A DNA stretch of 64,000 nucleotides from Dyadobacter psychrotolerans. Lineage in GTDB: Bacteria; Bacteroidota; Bacteroidia; Cytophagales; Spirosomataceae. The translations under genes were made by a program, and so were the position numbers. Each line of letters starts with the position of its first letter. Within the stretch, counting starts at the first letter, position 1. Below the pieces are notes generated by a model, which saw nothing but the letters and a program-made list of their open reading frames with translations, was not told the origin of the DNA and made no database searches. Location of the stretch: the NCBI RefSeq assembly GCF_004349265.1, contig NZ_SMFL01000008.1, forward strand, positions 124,001 to 188,000, written 5' to 3'. Below, piece by piece: positions 17,673-26,095 of the stretch.

Positions 17673-19070
17673 TTAAACAGTAGGTTCCCAACCTTTCTGA
17701 TATTCTCTCTTCCAGAGTTTCGCAGCTTCTTTATTGTTTTTGATATGACCATTTTTCGGATCAACTTCCAGCATTCCACCGGTACGTACAGCAATATTGC
17801 CCAACTGACATAACAGCGTGCTCTGATGCCCTCCAACGATTTCGGCGTTCAGCGCTGACCCTTTTTTAATGCCATCAAAGAAATTCTGAATGTGGATTGC
17901 ATCCAGCGCCTGCGACGGGTTCATTTTATTTCTAGGATCGATTGGCAGGTCATTCTTAACATGTTTTACCAACTTGTTATCCAGGTCGTAAACTTTATAT
18001 TCGTTTCCGCCGTCGATCTGAACTGAACCTTTATCGCCATAAAATACAACCCCGACGCTGCTTCCTTCGATGGTCCGACCATTGCAGCTTCTTCCTTCCC
18101 AGGTCATTGCGGTATTGTTGTCAAAATTCCAGTTGATAACTTGTGTATCAGGTGTTTGCCAGTCATCCTGATAACGGAAACGGCCTCCCGATGAAGTCAC
18201 ATTTGTAGGATATTCAACGCCAAGACCCCAACGCATTAAATCGACCATGTGGGTTCCGTTGTTGAGTGCTTCGCCGGTTCCCCAGTTCCACAGCCAGTGC
18301 CAGTTGTAATGGATCAGGTTATCTTTATAAGCCACGCGGGGAGCAGGACCCTGCCATAAATCGTAGTTCAGCCATTCCGGAACAGCCGTTTCTTTCCCAA
18401 TTCCGATAGATGCCCGGTTATTGGTATACCATCCTTTGGCAAAATAGGCACGGCCAATAACTCCGTTCTGAACTTCTTTTACGGCAGCAGCAACATTCGG
18501 CCAGGAGCGGCGCTGGTTGCCCATCTGAATTACATTTTTATATTTTTTTGAAGCGGCAACCAACAATTCACCTTCATTGGGATTGTGACTGCAGGGTTTC
18601 TCCAGATACACATGTTTGCCTGCTTTGGAAGCCAGAATTGCCGCCGGTGCATGCCAGTGATCAGGCGCAGCAATTACCAATGCATCCATGTCTTTATTTT
18701 CCAGTGCTTTTCTGAAATCCGGAATGTTGGCTGGCTTTGATTTCTGGAGACCTTCAACGGTTGTTATACACTTAACTGCCGCACGTGAATCCACATCAGA
18801 AATAGAGATAACCTCGCAATTAGGCTGCAGTGCGTAATTACTGGCCAGAGCCAAACCGCGGCTGTTAACGCCCATCATGCCTACCCGCACTTTTTCATTG
18901 GCACCGATAATGTTTGCATAACTTTTTGGACTAAAACCCGGAAGTATTCCTCCAAAAGATAAGAGTGCTGTTCCAGCCAGTGTTTTTTTTATAAAGTCTC
19001 TGCGGGAGTCGTTGCTTGAGGAGGTATTATGGCTCGCCAAAATTTCCTGATTATCTCTTTTTTCTGACAT
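17673..19070 (-). CDS. Tat-exported Gfo/Idh/MocA family oxidoreductase
   Basis: 465 residues. A twin-arginine signal (SRRDFIKKTLAGTALLSFGG, about residues 22-41) implies export of a folded, cofactor-loaded enzyme. The NAD(P)-binding part shows VRVGMMGVNSRG, then YLEKPCSHNP (the EKP motif with catalytic-site Lys) and the family's C-terminal substrate domain (WNWGTGEALNNGTHMVDLMRWGL). The length is that of the Bacteroidota/Planctomycete periplasmic branch. It follows another oxidoreductase gene by 150 bp and precedes the transporter. The substrate is probably an amino sugar or its derivative, by context only. Confidence 0.85.
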   Translation of the reverse strand: MSEKRDNQEILASHNTSSSNDSRRDFIKKTLAGTALLSFGGILPGFSPKSYANIIGANEKVRVGMMGVNSRGLALASNYALQPNCEVISISDVDSRAAVKCITTVEGLQKSKPANIPDFRKALENKDMDALVIAAPDHWHAPAAILASKAGKHVYLEKPCSHNPNEGELLVAASKKYKNVIQMGNQRRSWPNVAAAVKEVQNGVIGRAYFAKGWYTNNRASIGIGKETAVPEWLNYDLWQGPAPRVAYKDNLIHYNWHWLWNWGTGEALNNGTHMVDLMRWGLGVEYPTNVTSSGGRFRYQDDWQTPDTQVINWNFDNNTAMTWEGRSCNGRTIEGSSVGVVFYGDKGSVQIDGGNEYKVYDLDNKLVKHVKNDLPIDPRNKMNPSQALDAIHIQNFFDGIKKGSALNAEIVGGHQSTLLCQLGNIAVRTGGMLEVDPKNGHIKNNKEAAKLWKREYQKGWEPTV

Positions 19071-19220
19071 AAAGGTTAAGTTTTTAGGTTCAACTTGAAT
19101 CGAAATCCGAACTTGGGTTAAATTACTTATGACGGTATCAACTTCGTAATAGATACGAAATCTGTTTTATATTAAGTTATTCACAATCTTTTACTTAGGT
19201 ATCGTTGTGAATTCTTTCAA

Positions 19221-20216
19221 CTACTTTTTTGCTTTGTTCATTACACTTTCCAGCGTAACATTTTTGCCGCCTTGTCTCTTACTTTCATCGGCTGCTTCCA
19301 TGAATGCAAAAATTTCAATGGTTTCTGCGGGTGTAACCGGTACTTGTCCTGTCTGAAAGTATTTTATAATATCCGCCAAAAGTGGTTCATATCCGCCATA
19401 AGGCCCTAGAACTTTGTTGCCATCCTGGGTAAAGACTGTTCCGCCATAATCATGTTTTCCTGTACGTGTACCACGAAATGTACCTGTGCGGCCATCCGCC
19501 CAGATCCCGACAACGATGTCTGTGTCCGGCGTGCTTACGCGCGTTACACTTTTGCAGCCCGTTCCCATAACGGTATAAAGTGTTTCCACTCCGTGAATTC
19601 CATACCAGAAAAAATCAGGGTGTGTTTTTTCCAAAACAGCGGGACTATATGTATCTGCACCCAGGACTTTGGCTGTATCAATGGCCTCTATGCCTTTGAT
19701 GTAACGAAGTGAAGATGCAGAGAAAACAGGGATTTTATATTTTTCAGCGGCTTTATATATCGCAATTGCATCTGAAAGCGAAGCAGCAACAGGTTTGTCA
19801 ATAAACATTTTTTTACCTGCTTTCAGTACTTCAAGCGCTTGTGCAAGATGAAGCCGGCCGTCGTTTGTTTCAAGCAAAACCACATCTACTTTCGAAAGCA
19901 GCTCTTTGACGGAACCGGTAATTTCAACGCCGAGTTTTTTTACATCTTCAATATATCCGGGAATCCGTTTGGTGCTTGATTCAATATCCTTGCTGCCGTA
20001 TGGATAAGCAGCAACGACTTTATAACCATCATATACCGGGTTAGGATTTTCAGCGTTTAGCCCTTTTGCAAAAGCTACGCTATGCGAAGTATCCAACCCG
20101 ATAATGCCAACGCGTTTACCGTCAGCGGCCCTAGCCGACAAGCTATCCAGCAAGCCAATTGTAACGCTGCCGGCTATTGCTGAGCCAATAAATTTTCTTC
20201 TGCTTAGAATATTCAT
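19221..20216 (-). CDS. Gfo/Idh/MocA family oxidoreductase with N-terminal export signal
   Basis: About 331 residues. I use the ATG at 20216; an upstream TTG two codons earlier is not needed. The N-terminus MNILSRRKFIGSAIAGSVTIG is Tat-like (SRRKFIG). Then come KRVGIIGLDTSHSVAFAKGLN (nucleotide-binding turn, with a His in place of the usual GxGxxG pattern), VLLETNDGRLHLAQALEVLKAGKKMFIDKPVAAS (DKP motif) and a shortened C-terminal domain. It is the first gene after the lacI gene; the palindrome and -7 box at 20263-20284 sit directly in front, so it probably leads the operon. Confidence 0.8.
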   Translation of the reverse strand: MNILSRRKFIGSAIAGSVTIGLLDSLSARAADGKRVGIIGLDTSHSVAFAKGLNAENPNPVYDGYKVVAAYPYGSKDIESSTKRIPGYIEDVKKLGVEITGSVKELLSKVDVVLLETNDGRLHLAQALEVLKAGKKMFIDKPVAASLSDAIAIYKAAEKYKIPVFSASSLRYIKGIEAIDTAKVLGADTYSPAVLEKTHPDFFWYGIHGVETLYTVMGTGCKSVTRVSTPDTDIVVGIWADGRTGTFRGTRTGKHDYGGTVFTQDGNKVLGPYGGYEPLLADIIKYFQTGQVPVTPAETIEIFAFMEAADESKRQGGKNVTLESVMNKAKK

Positions 20217-20262
20217 TATCAATTAAAGAAACGGGTTAGGAATAGCTTAATATTGATGGGTT

Positions 20263-20284
20263 CGGGTACGTACCCGCAAATTTA
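20263..20284 (-). promoter_or_regulatory. putative LacI-type operator abutting a perfect -7 box
   Basis: CGGGTACGTACCCG (20263-20276) is a perfect 14-bp palindrome with a central CG, as LacI-family operators have. Directly upstream in the direction of transcription (20284 down to 20277) is TAAATTTG, an 8/8 match to TAnnTTTG. The operator would overlap the transcription start of the oxidoreductase gene and so block it. The lacI-family gene is adjacent. Confidence 0.7.
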
Positions 20285-20422
20285 CGATTATTATGTAGAC
20301 TTCATGGATTTTTGGAAAAAAATTTACTTTTTATTTTGTTAAAGGCGCATTTACTGGAAAGAATTCTACTCTCTTAATACTTTAAGCAAAACTATTGCTG
20401 TTTGAATAATTGCCAAAGGAGT

Positions 20423-21481
20423 CTAATTCTGGTAAAATGCCTGGTTTTCCCGTGTGACAATATCAATAGGCATGAAGTGAATTTTTTCAACCGTTCCGCC
20501 TATTACCAGATTTTGATATAAAGCCATGATGCCGCGATAGCCCTGTTCCTCGGGTTTGTGACAAATAAGAAAGTCAATTACCCCGCTATTCAGAAAATCA
20601 ATATTCTCTTTTAAGAAATCATAACCCACGAGGGCAATGTCGGTTCGATTACTGTTTGTCAGGAATTTAGCGACGGAGAAAACCCTGGAATTGGTCACAA
20701 AAATAGCTTCAATTTCTTCATTTTGGTTGAAAACCTGAGTCAGATGACGCGCTACGGAAAGGTAATCCGTATCTCTGATATCAATCCGTATTATTTCGTT
20801 TAATTGTTTTTGATCTTTGAAATAGGACCGGAAACCATCCTCGATCTGAAGATAATTGTAATTGTCTGTTTCCGCAGAAATATTCACGACCAGTACCTTT
20901 CTGTCTCCTTTTAGTCTGTAAGTCAATAGTTTAGCGCCAACATAGCCGCTCTGGAAAAGGTGCGGGCCGATGTAAGATAAATTGTGCTGATCCGGAACGT
21001 TGCTGTCAATAAAAACCAGAGGTATTTTCTGTTTGTGGCATGCTTCGGAGAACTGTTTTGCTTCTTCCAAAAATGATGGGGACATTAACACACCATTTAC
21101 GTCTGCATCCAGAATCAGTTTACACTGCGTTTGAAACGAATCTTTATCGTTTAGATCAAAGAAAAATGTAGTTAGCTGAACACCGTATCTTTTAACCTCA
21201 TTACCAGCCCGTTTTACGCCACGCAAAGGTGATTCCCAAAAATCGGTCTCTTCCGAAACCTTTGGAATTAACACGGCAAGCGAGATGATTTTACGCGAAG
21301 CCAGCCGGCTGGCCAGAATATTTGGCTGATAGTCGAGTTCTTTGATAATGTCATTTATCTTCTTTTTTGTCTTTTCCGAAACACCCGTCCGGTTGTGAAG
21401 TACCCGGTCCACGGTAGCTATCGATACGTTGGCTCTTCGGGCGATTTCCTTGACACCCAAATATGCATTGTCTTTTTCCAT
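20423..21481 (-). CDS. LacI family transcriptional regulator
   Basis: 352 residues. The N-terminal helix-turn-helix and hinge are plain: GVKEIARRANVSIATVDRVLHNRTGVSEKTKKKI (about 9-42), then LDYQPNILASRLASRK. The rest is a periplasmic-binding-protein-like sensor domain (PKVSEETDFWESPLRGVKRAG, GVLMSPSF, IPLVFIDSNVP, ALVGYDFLKENIDFL). It should bind a sugar or sugar phosphate and release its operator. It lies upstream of the amino-sugar block in the same orientation, with about 200 bp to the next gene, and the palindrome at 20263-20276 is its likely target. Confidence 0.92.
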   Translation of the reverse strand: MEKDNAYLGVKEIARRANVSIATVDRVLHNRTGVSEKTKKKINDIIKELDYQPNILASRLASRKIISLAVLIPKVSEETDFWESPLRGVKRAGNEVKRYGVQLTTFFFDLNDKDSFQTQCKLILDADVNGVLMSPSFLEEAKQFSEACHKQKIPLVFIDSNVPDQHNLSYIGPHLFQSGYVGAKLLTYRLKGDRKVLVVNISAETDNYNYLQIEDGFRSYFKDQKQLNEIIRIDIRDTDYLSVARHLTQVFNQNEEIEAIFVTNSRVFSVAKFLTNSNRTDIALVGYDFLKENIDFLNSGVIDFLICHKPEEQGYRGIMALYQNLVIGGTVEKIHFMPIDIVTRENQAFYQN

Positions 21482-21686
21482 TCAGGAATTCAGAATTTTA
21501 ATTTTAAAGAGGCTAAGTGCAAATGACAGCAATTGCTTTGAATATCACCAAATAAAATGTGCTTTTATCATACAGGATTGTTTTTCTTTTCTGTTAGTGC
21601 CCTTTATGCTTCTTCTTTCCTACTGTTTATTTGGGCTTCATTGATTATTTTTTTAGACCTTGCAAAATCATTATTTGAACATAAAG

Positions 21687-22424
21687 ATGCCAAATACGAA
21701 TCAGGCTAATTTTTTTGATGGATCCCGTTTGTTATTCAGATATGCAGTAATCTGTGTTTTTTTATTGGCTGCCAGTCAAATTTCCGCTCAGCCGGTCAAA
21801 AGAGACAAGGTTCTGTATAAAGATGATTTTGAGAAAAGTTTGAATACAAAAACCTGGAAAGTCGAAATGGTGCCGGGTCCTACTGCGTCTGTTTCAACAA
21901 AAAATGGCAAGTTGATTATAGATTCTCCAGGAGGGGTGAGTGTATGGCTTAATCAAAAGCTGTCAGGAAATATAAGCATTGAATACGATTGGAAAGTAAT
22001 CGCTGATGGTGGTAAAAATGACCGTCTTTCAGATCTGAACCAGTTTTGGATGGCGGTTGATCCTAAGAACGCAAACCTGTTCACCAGAAATGGTGTCTTT
22101 GAAGCCTATGATTCTTTACGTTTGTATTATGTAGGCATGGGCGGAAATGCAAACACAACAACCCGTTTCAGAAAGTATCACGGCAATGGCAAACGGCAGC
22201 TTTTAAAGGAATATACCGATAAAGAACATTTGCTGAAACCAAATCAGACGTATCATATTAAAATCCTGGTTTTAAACGGGCAAACCAGCTTTTGGGTTGA
22301 CGGCGAACGTTACTTTGAGTACAATGATGAAAATCCGCTTACTGAGGGTTACTTCGGTTTTCGGTCAACCTGGTCGCGACACGAAATTGATCATTTTCAG
22401 GTCAGTAGAATTAAATCAGAGTAA
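21687..22424 (+). CDS. secreted DUF6250-like jelly-roll protein
   Basis: About 245 residues from the ATG at 21687 (the frame opens at a TTG at 21660). An internal signal-like stretch (YAVICVFLLAASQISAQ, about 20-36) suggests export. The mature part resembles the DUF6250 family: GGVSVWLNQKLSGNISIEYDW, DRLSDLNQFWMAVDP, and a closing TEGYFGFRSTWSRHEIDHFQV, all fitting a concanavalin-like jelly roll. The family is found in glycan-utilisation loci, with activity unknown to me. It is divergent from the lacI gene and precedes susC by 576 bp, so it likely belongs with the glycan locus. Confidence 0.65.
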   Translation: MPNTNQANFFDGSRLLFRYAVICVFLLAASQISAQPVKRDKVLYKDDFEKSLNTKTWKVEMVPGPTASVSTKNGKLIIDSPGGVSVWLNQKLSGNISIEYDWKVIADGGKNDRLSDLNQFWMAVDPKNANLFTRNGVFEAYDSLRLYYVGMGGNANTTTRFRKYHGNGKRQLLKEYTDKEHLLKPNQTYHIKILVLNGQTSFWVDGERYFEYNDENPLTEGYFGFRSTWSRHEIDHFQVSRIKSE

Positions 22425-22825
22425 AAGGCTTTTTAGTAAACCTATATTTCTGATCATACGCCGCTTGGCCGGCATTGGGTGCTTTCTCTACTTTTGTAAA
22501 AATTGAATAAAGCTGCTTATTAATTTAATTAATCCAACATTTTTTTAACAATCCGATAATTCTGCCTACGAAATCACAAAAGCTCTTGTTAGTTTAATTT
22601 CAATATATTTACTTTGTCTATCTATTAAGTAGATTATGAATTAAGGGCTGTTAGCCACCAGCAGTTTTCGATTTTTTCAATCTTGATTTTAAGATTAAGC
22701 AGGCAATGAAAGCAATTTCCTTGCATGGGAAAATTATGTCTGGTTAATAGGAAAGCCATTTTTCGACTGGAAACAGTCAAGCTAAATATCTTTTACCCCG
22801 TTCTTTATACACTATTCAGTATAAT
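22425..22825 (+). other. long intergenic/leader region before susC
   Basis: No gene is visible in these 401 bp. The stretch is AT-rich and contains a weak -7-like string TTACTTTG near 22609 (one mismatch to TAnnTTTG). It leads into the inverted repeat at 22826-22929, so the susC transcript may have a long 5' leader. Confidence 0.3.
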
Positions 22826-22929
22826 CCACTCCTGATACCCGGGAGACAGCACATGCCGGACTTGCCGGATTTTCGGTGGTTGTCAATTCATGCTTGCCCG
22901 GCCTGACTGTCGCAGGGTATCAGGAGTGG
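22826..22929 (+). other. long-range inverted repeat (structured leader candidate) upstream of susC
   Basis: CCACTCCTGATACCC (22826-22840) and GGGTATCAGGAGTGG (22915-22929) are perfect 15-nt reverse complements 74 nt apart. Inside, GACAG (22844-22848) pairs with CTGTC (22907-22911) and GCCGG (22855-22859) with CCGGC (22898-22902). The nested arms suggest one long stem with bulges. It ends 71 bp before the susC ATG. It could be a cis-acting RNA or a small mobile repeat. Confidence 0.55.
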
Positions 22930-23000
22930 TCATTCAATATCTCTATTCAGCCCAAGCACCGTATTTAAGCGATTCAACGTCGCATTTTTCAATAACCCAT

Positions 23001-26000
23001 ATGCTCAAAATATTATTAAAAAATCTCCTGTCTCAGAGGAGACTTCTCATCCTGTATGTTCTGGTATTTTCTGGTTTGAAGGTTTACGCGCAGCAAATTA
23101 CCGTGAAAGGTAAAATTACCTCAGCATCCGATAAAACTGAAATACCGGGCGTTAATGTCGTTGTCAAAAATTCGACAACGGGTACGTCATCCGATGCGCA
23201 GGGAGATTATGAACTCCATGTCAGTTCCGGTGCAATTTTAGTTTTTTCAGGAATCGGGTATGTCACTCAGGAAACTGTTGTCGGTGGCCGTACGACCATT
23301 GATATTTCGCTTGTATCGGATACCAAACAACTCGATGAACTGGTTGTGGTAGGTTACGGAACTCAGAAAAAGCGGGATCTCACCGGAGCAATTTCTTCCA
23401 TTTCAGCAAAAGATTTAGCCGAAACACCCGCAGCCAACTTTCTTGCCAACGCGCAGGGACGACTTGCTGGTGTGGATATTGTAAAAACCAGCGGAGCGCC
23501 CGGCTCTGATTTTACGATTCGTATTCGTGGGAACCGTTCTATTAATGCCAGCAACAACCCCTTGTATGTCGTAGACGGGATTCCAACGGATGTCAATATC
23601 AATGATTTTAATCCCAATGATATTGAGTCCATGGAAGTACTGAAAGACGCAAGTTCCGTTGCTATTTACGGTTCACGCGGTGCGAACGGTGTTATCATTA
23701 TCACAACTAAAAAGGGAAAAGAAGGCAAGGCGGTGATCAGCTATGATGGTTATTATGGTGTCAAAAAAGCAAAGAAAGATATAAACCTGATGACCGGTAT
23801 TGATTTTGCAAAATACATTCGGGCTTCAAGAGGCCTTGCGGCTGATGACGCCAGCCAGGATGCATCGTTTTTAAGTGGTATTGAAATTGAGAACCTTGCC
23901 AAAGGCGTTTCTACCGACTGGCTGGATCTGATCCTTCGCGACGGCGTGCAGCAAAGCCATCAGTTATCGGCAAGCGGAGGTAATAAAAACACGACCTATT
24001 ATTTGTCAGGATCTTATTTTAACGAAAAAGGAATTCAGCAAAAAAGCGATTACAAACGATATTCTTTCCGCACAAACATTGAAACAAAACTAACGGAAAG
24101 GTTAAAAGTCGGACTGAGTGCAACGGTAACCAATGATTTGCAAAACACCATGTCGAATGCGCCTTATACGAATGCATTGTCATTTTCGCCGCTGGTATTA
24201 CCTAATGATGCGAACGGCAAATTTGTAGCTTATCCCAACCCGCGTGAGGGAAATGCAACCAATCCGCTGCTGGAATATCAGCCCAACCAATATGTGAATG
24301 AAAGAAAGAAATATCGTGTTTTCGCTAACATTTATGGAGAATATAAAATAGCGGAAGGACTTCGCTACCGACTTAACTACGGGCCCGATCTGAACACCTC
24401 CCGTATAGGAAATTACAACGGAACACTTGCAGGAAGTACCAATAATGCGGCAGTTGACAACCAGCAAAACTTTGCCTACACACTTGAAAACATTCTGAAT
24501 TTTGACAGGAAATTTGACAAACATGCTCTAAACGTCACAGGGCTTTTGAGTACGCAAAAAAACCGGTATGAATCTTCGCTGATCAGCGTGCGTGACATCC
24601 CTATCGAAACCTCTTCTTTTTACGATGTAGGAAGTGCCGTTGAAATTTTAGACAAACGGAGCTCGCTTACACAATGGGGGTTACTATCGTACATGGGCCG
24701 GGTAAACTACGGATTTAAAGATCGTTATTTGCTAACGCTGACCGGCAGAGCTGATGGTTCTTCACGTTTGTCAGCCGGAAACAAGTGGGCGTTTTTCCCT
24801 TCCGTATCTGCGGGCTGGGTTATTTCAGAAGAGTCATTTTTAAGTAAAGCAAAAGCTATTTCTTTCCTGAAAATCAGAGCGGGATATGGACAGGTTGGCA
24901 ATACTTCCATTCAGCCATACCAAACGCTTGGAGGTCTGAACCGTTCTAGTTATGCATTTGGCTCCGAGCCTGCATTCGGTTATGCACTGAATGTTATTCC
25001 TAATCCTGATTTACGCTGGGAAATTTCGAAAACAATTAATGTCGGTGTGGACTTAGGATTCCTGAACGACCGGATTTCGGGTTCCCTGGAATTGTACGAC
25101 ACCAAAACAAGCGATTTGCTTCTCAGCAGGCTGATACCGATTACTTCCGGGTATTCTTCAATTTTACAAAACATCGGTTCTACCAGAAACAAAGGCTGGG
25201 AGCTGACATTAAACGGCAGTATTATCAATTCATCTACGGGTTTTAAGTGGGACGTAACGGCAAATGTTTTTTCCAACAAAGAAGAAATTGTTGAATTGTT
25301 CAACGGTCGCGATGACGATGTAGGAAATCAGTGGTTCATCGGTCAGCCGATCAGTGTTTTTTATAGTTTTAAACAGGCAGGAATCTGGCAAAGCAGTGAA
25401 CTTACCAAGGCAACTGAAGCTGGTCAGCGCCCGGGAGATGTCAAAATTGAAGATGTAAATGGCCGCGATGCAAAAGGAATACTAACCAAATCACCGGATG
25501 GTAAAATCAATGCAGATGACCGTACAATTTTGGGTTCAACGGTTCCAAAATGGAGTGGCGGAATTACAAACCGTTTTAGTTTCAAAGGCGTTGACTTTTC
25601 GTTTCTGGTATTTGCCCGTCAGGGACAAATGTTACGGAGCGATTTTCACAATCTCGGAGGAAATCAATGGCAGGGAAGATATAACAGTATCAATTTTGAC
25701 TACTGGACGCCAACCAACGAAACCAACGAAATTCCAAGACCTTATGCAGCGTCAGCTCCGTTGTATGCCGATGCAGTTCGTTATTTCGATGGTTCATTTG
25801 TTAAAATCCGCAACATCACTTTGGGTTATAATTTGCCAAAAAGTCTGTTGGGCAAAACAGGAATTTCGAGTCTGCGTATTTACGGCACAGCCGACAACGC
25901 CTTTATTTTCTCGAAATACAAATTGGTTGATCCTGAATCGTCGAATGGCATCGTAGGAGGAAGCACACCGATGTCCGCAGCGACCTATGTCTTGGGTATA

Positions 26001-26015
26001 AACCTTAAATTTTAA
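23001..26015 (+). CDS. susC: SusC/RagA family TonB-linked outer-membrane protein
   Basis: About 1004 residues. The frame is open from 22890, but the ATG at 23001 gives the true signal peptide (MLKILLKNLL onward, ending KVYAQ). Domains: carboxypeptidase-regulatory-like (about 34-110), plug (about 115-225, with ELVVVGYGTQKKRDLTGAIS and the SusC hallmark NNPLYVVDGIP), and a 22-strand barrel ending in a C-terminal Phe (YVLGINLKF). It forms the outer-membrane channel for oligosaccharides with the SusD protein directly downstream. The substrate cannot be read from sequence; two sulfatases downstream point to a sulfated glycan. Confidence 0.95.
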   Translation: MLKILLKNLLSQRRLLILYVLVFSGLKVYAQQITVKGKITSASDKTEIPGVNVVVKNSTTGTSSDAQGDYELHVSSGAILVFSGIGYVTQETVVGGRTTIDISLVSDTKQLDELVVVGYGTQKKRDLTGAISSISAKDLAETPAANFLANAQGRLAGVDIVKTSGAPGSDFTIRIRGNRSINASNNPLYVVDGIPTDVNINDFNPNDIESMEVLKDASSVAIYGSRGANGVIIITTKKGKEGKAVISYDGYYGVKKAKKDINLMTGIDFAKYIRASRGLAADDASQDASFLSGIEIENLAKGVSTDWLDLILRDGVQQSHQLSASGGNKNTTYYLSGSYFNEKGIQQKSDYKRYSFRTNIETKLTERLKVGLSATVTNDLQNTMSNAPYTNALSFSPLVLPNDANGKFVAYPNPREGNATNPLLEYQPNQYVNERKKYRVFANIYGEYKIAEGLRYRLNYGPDLNTSRIGNYNGTLAGSTNNAAVDNQQNFAYTLENILNFDRKFDKHALNVTGLLSTQKNRYESSLISVRDIPIETSSFYDVGSAVEILDKRSSLTQWGLLSYMGRVNYGFKDRYLLTLTGRADGSSRLSAGNKWAFFPSVSAGWVISEESFLSKAKAISFLKIRAGYGQVGNTSIQPYQTLGGLNRSSYAFGSEPAFGYALNVIPNPDLRWEISKTINVGVDLGFLNDRISGSLELYDTKTSDLLLSRLIPITSGYSSILQNIGSTRNKGWELTLNGSIINSSTGFKWDVTANVFSNKEEIVELFNGRDDDVGNQWFIGQPISVFYSFKQAGIWQSSELTKATEAGQRPGDVKIEDVNGRDAKGILTKSPDGKINADDRTILGSTVPKWSGGITNRFSFKGVDFSFLVFARQGQMLRSDFHNLGGNQWQGRYNSINFDYWTPTNETNEIPRPYAASAPLYADAVRYFDGSFVKIRNITLGYNLPKSLLGKTGISSLRIYGTADNAFIFSKYKLVDPESSNGIVGGSTPMSAATYVLGINLKF

Positions 26016-26065
26016 CAAACTATCTAAAAGGCAAATATCAGCAAAACAGTTGATCGCGCCTGTCC

Positions 26066-26091
26066 GCTAATAGCCAACAGCTAACTGCTAA
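26066..26091 (+). repeat. GCTAA-rich intergenic repeat, copy b
   Basis: GCTAATAGCCAACAGC followed by TAACTGCTAA. It agrees with the copy before the RND pump gene at 21 of 26 positions. It ends 4 bp before the susD start, between two genes of one operon. Confidence 0.5.
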
Positions 26092-26095
26092 ATAT

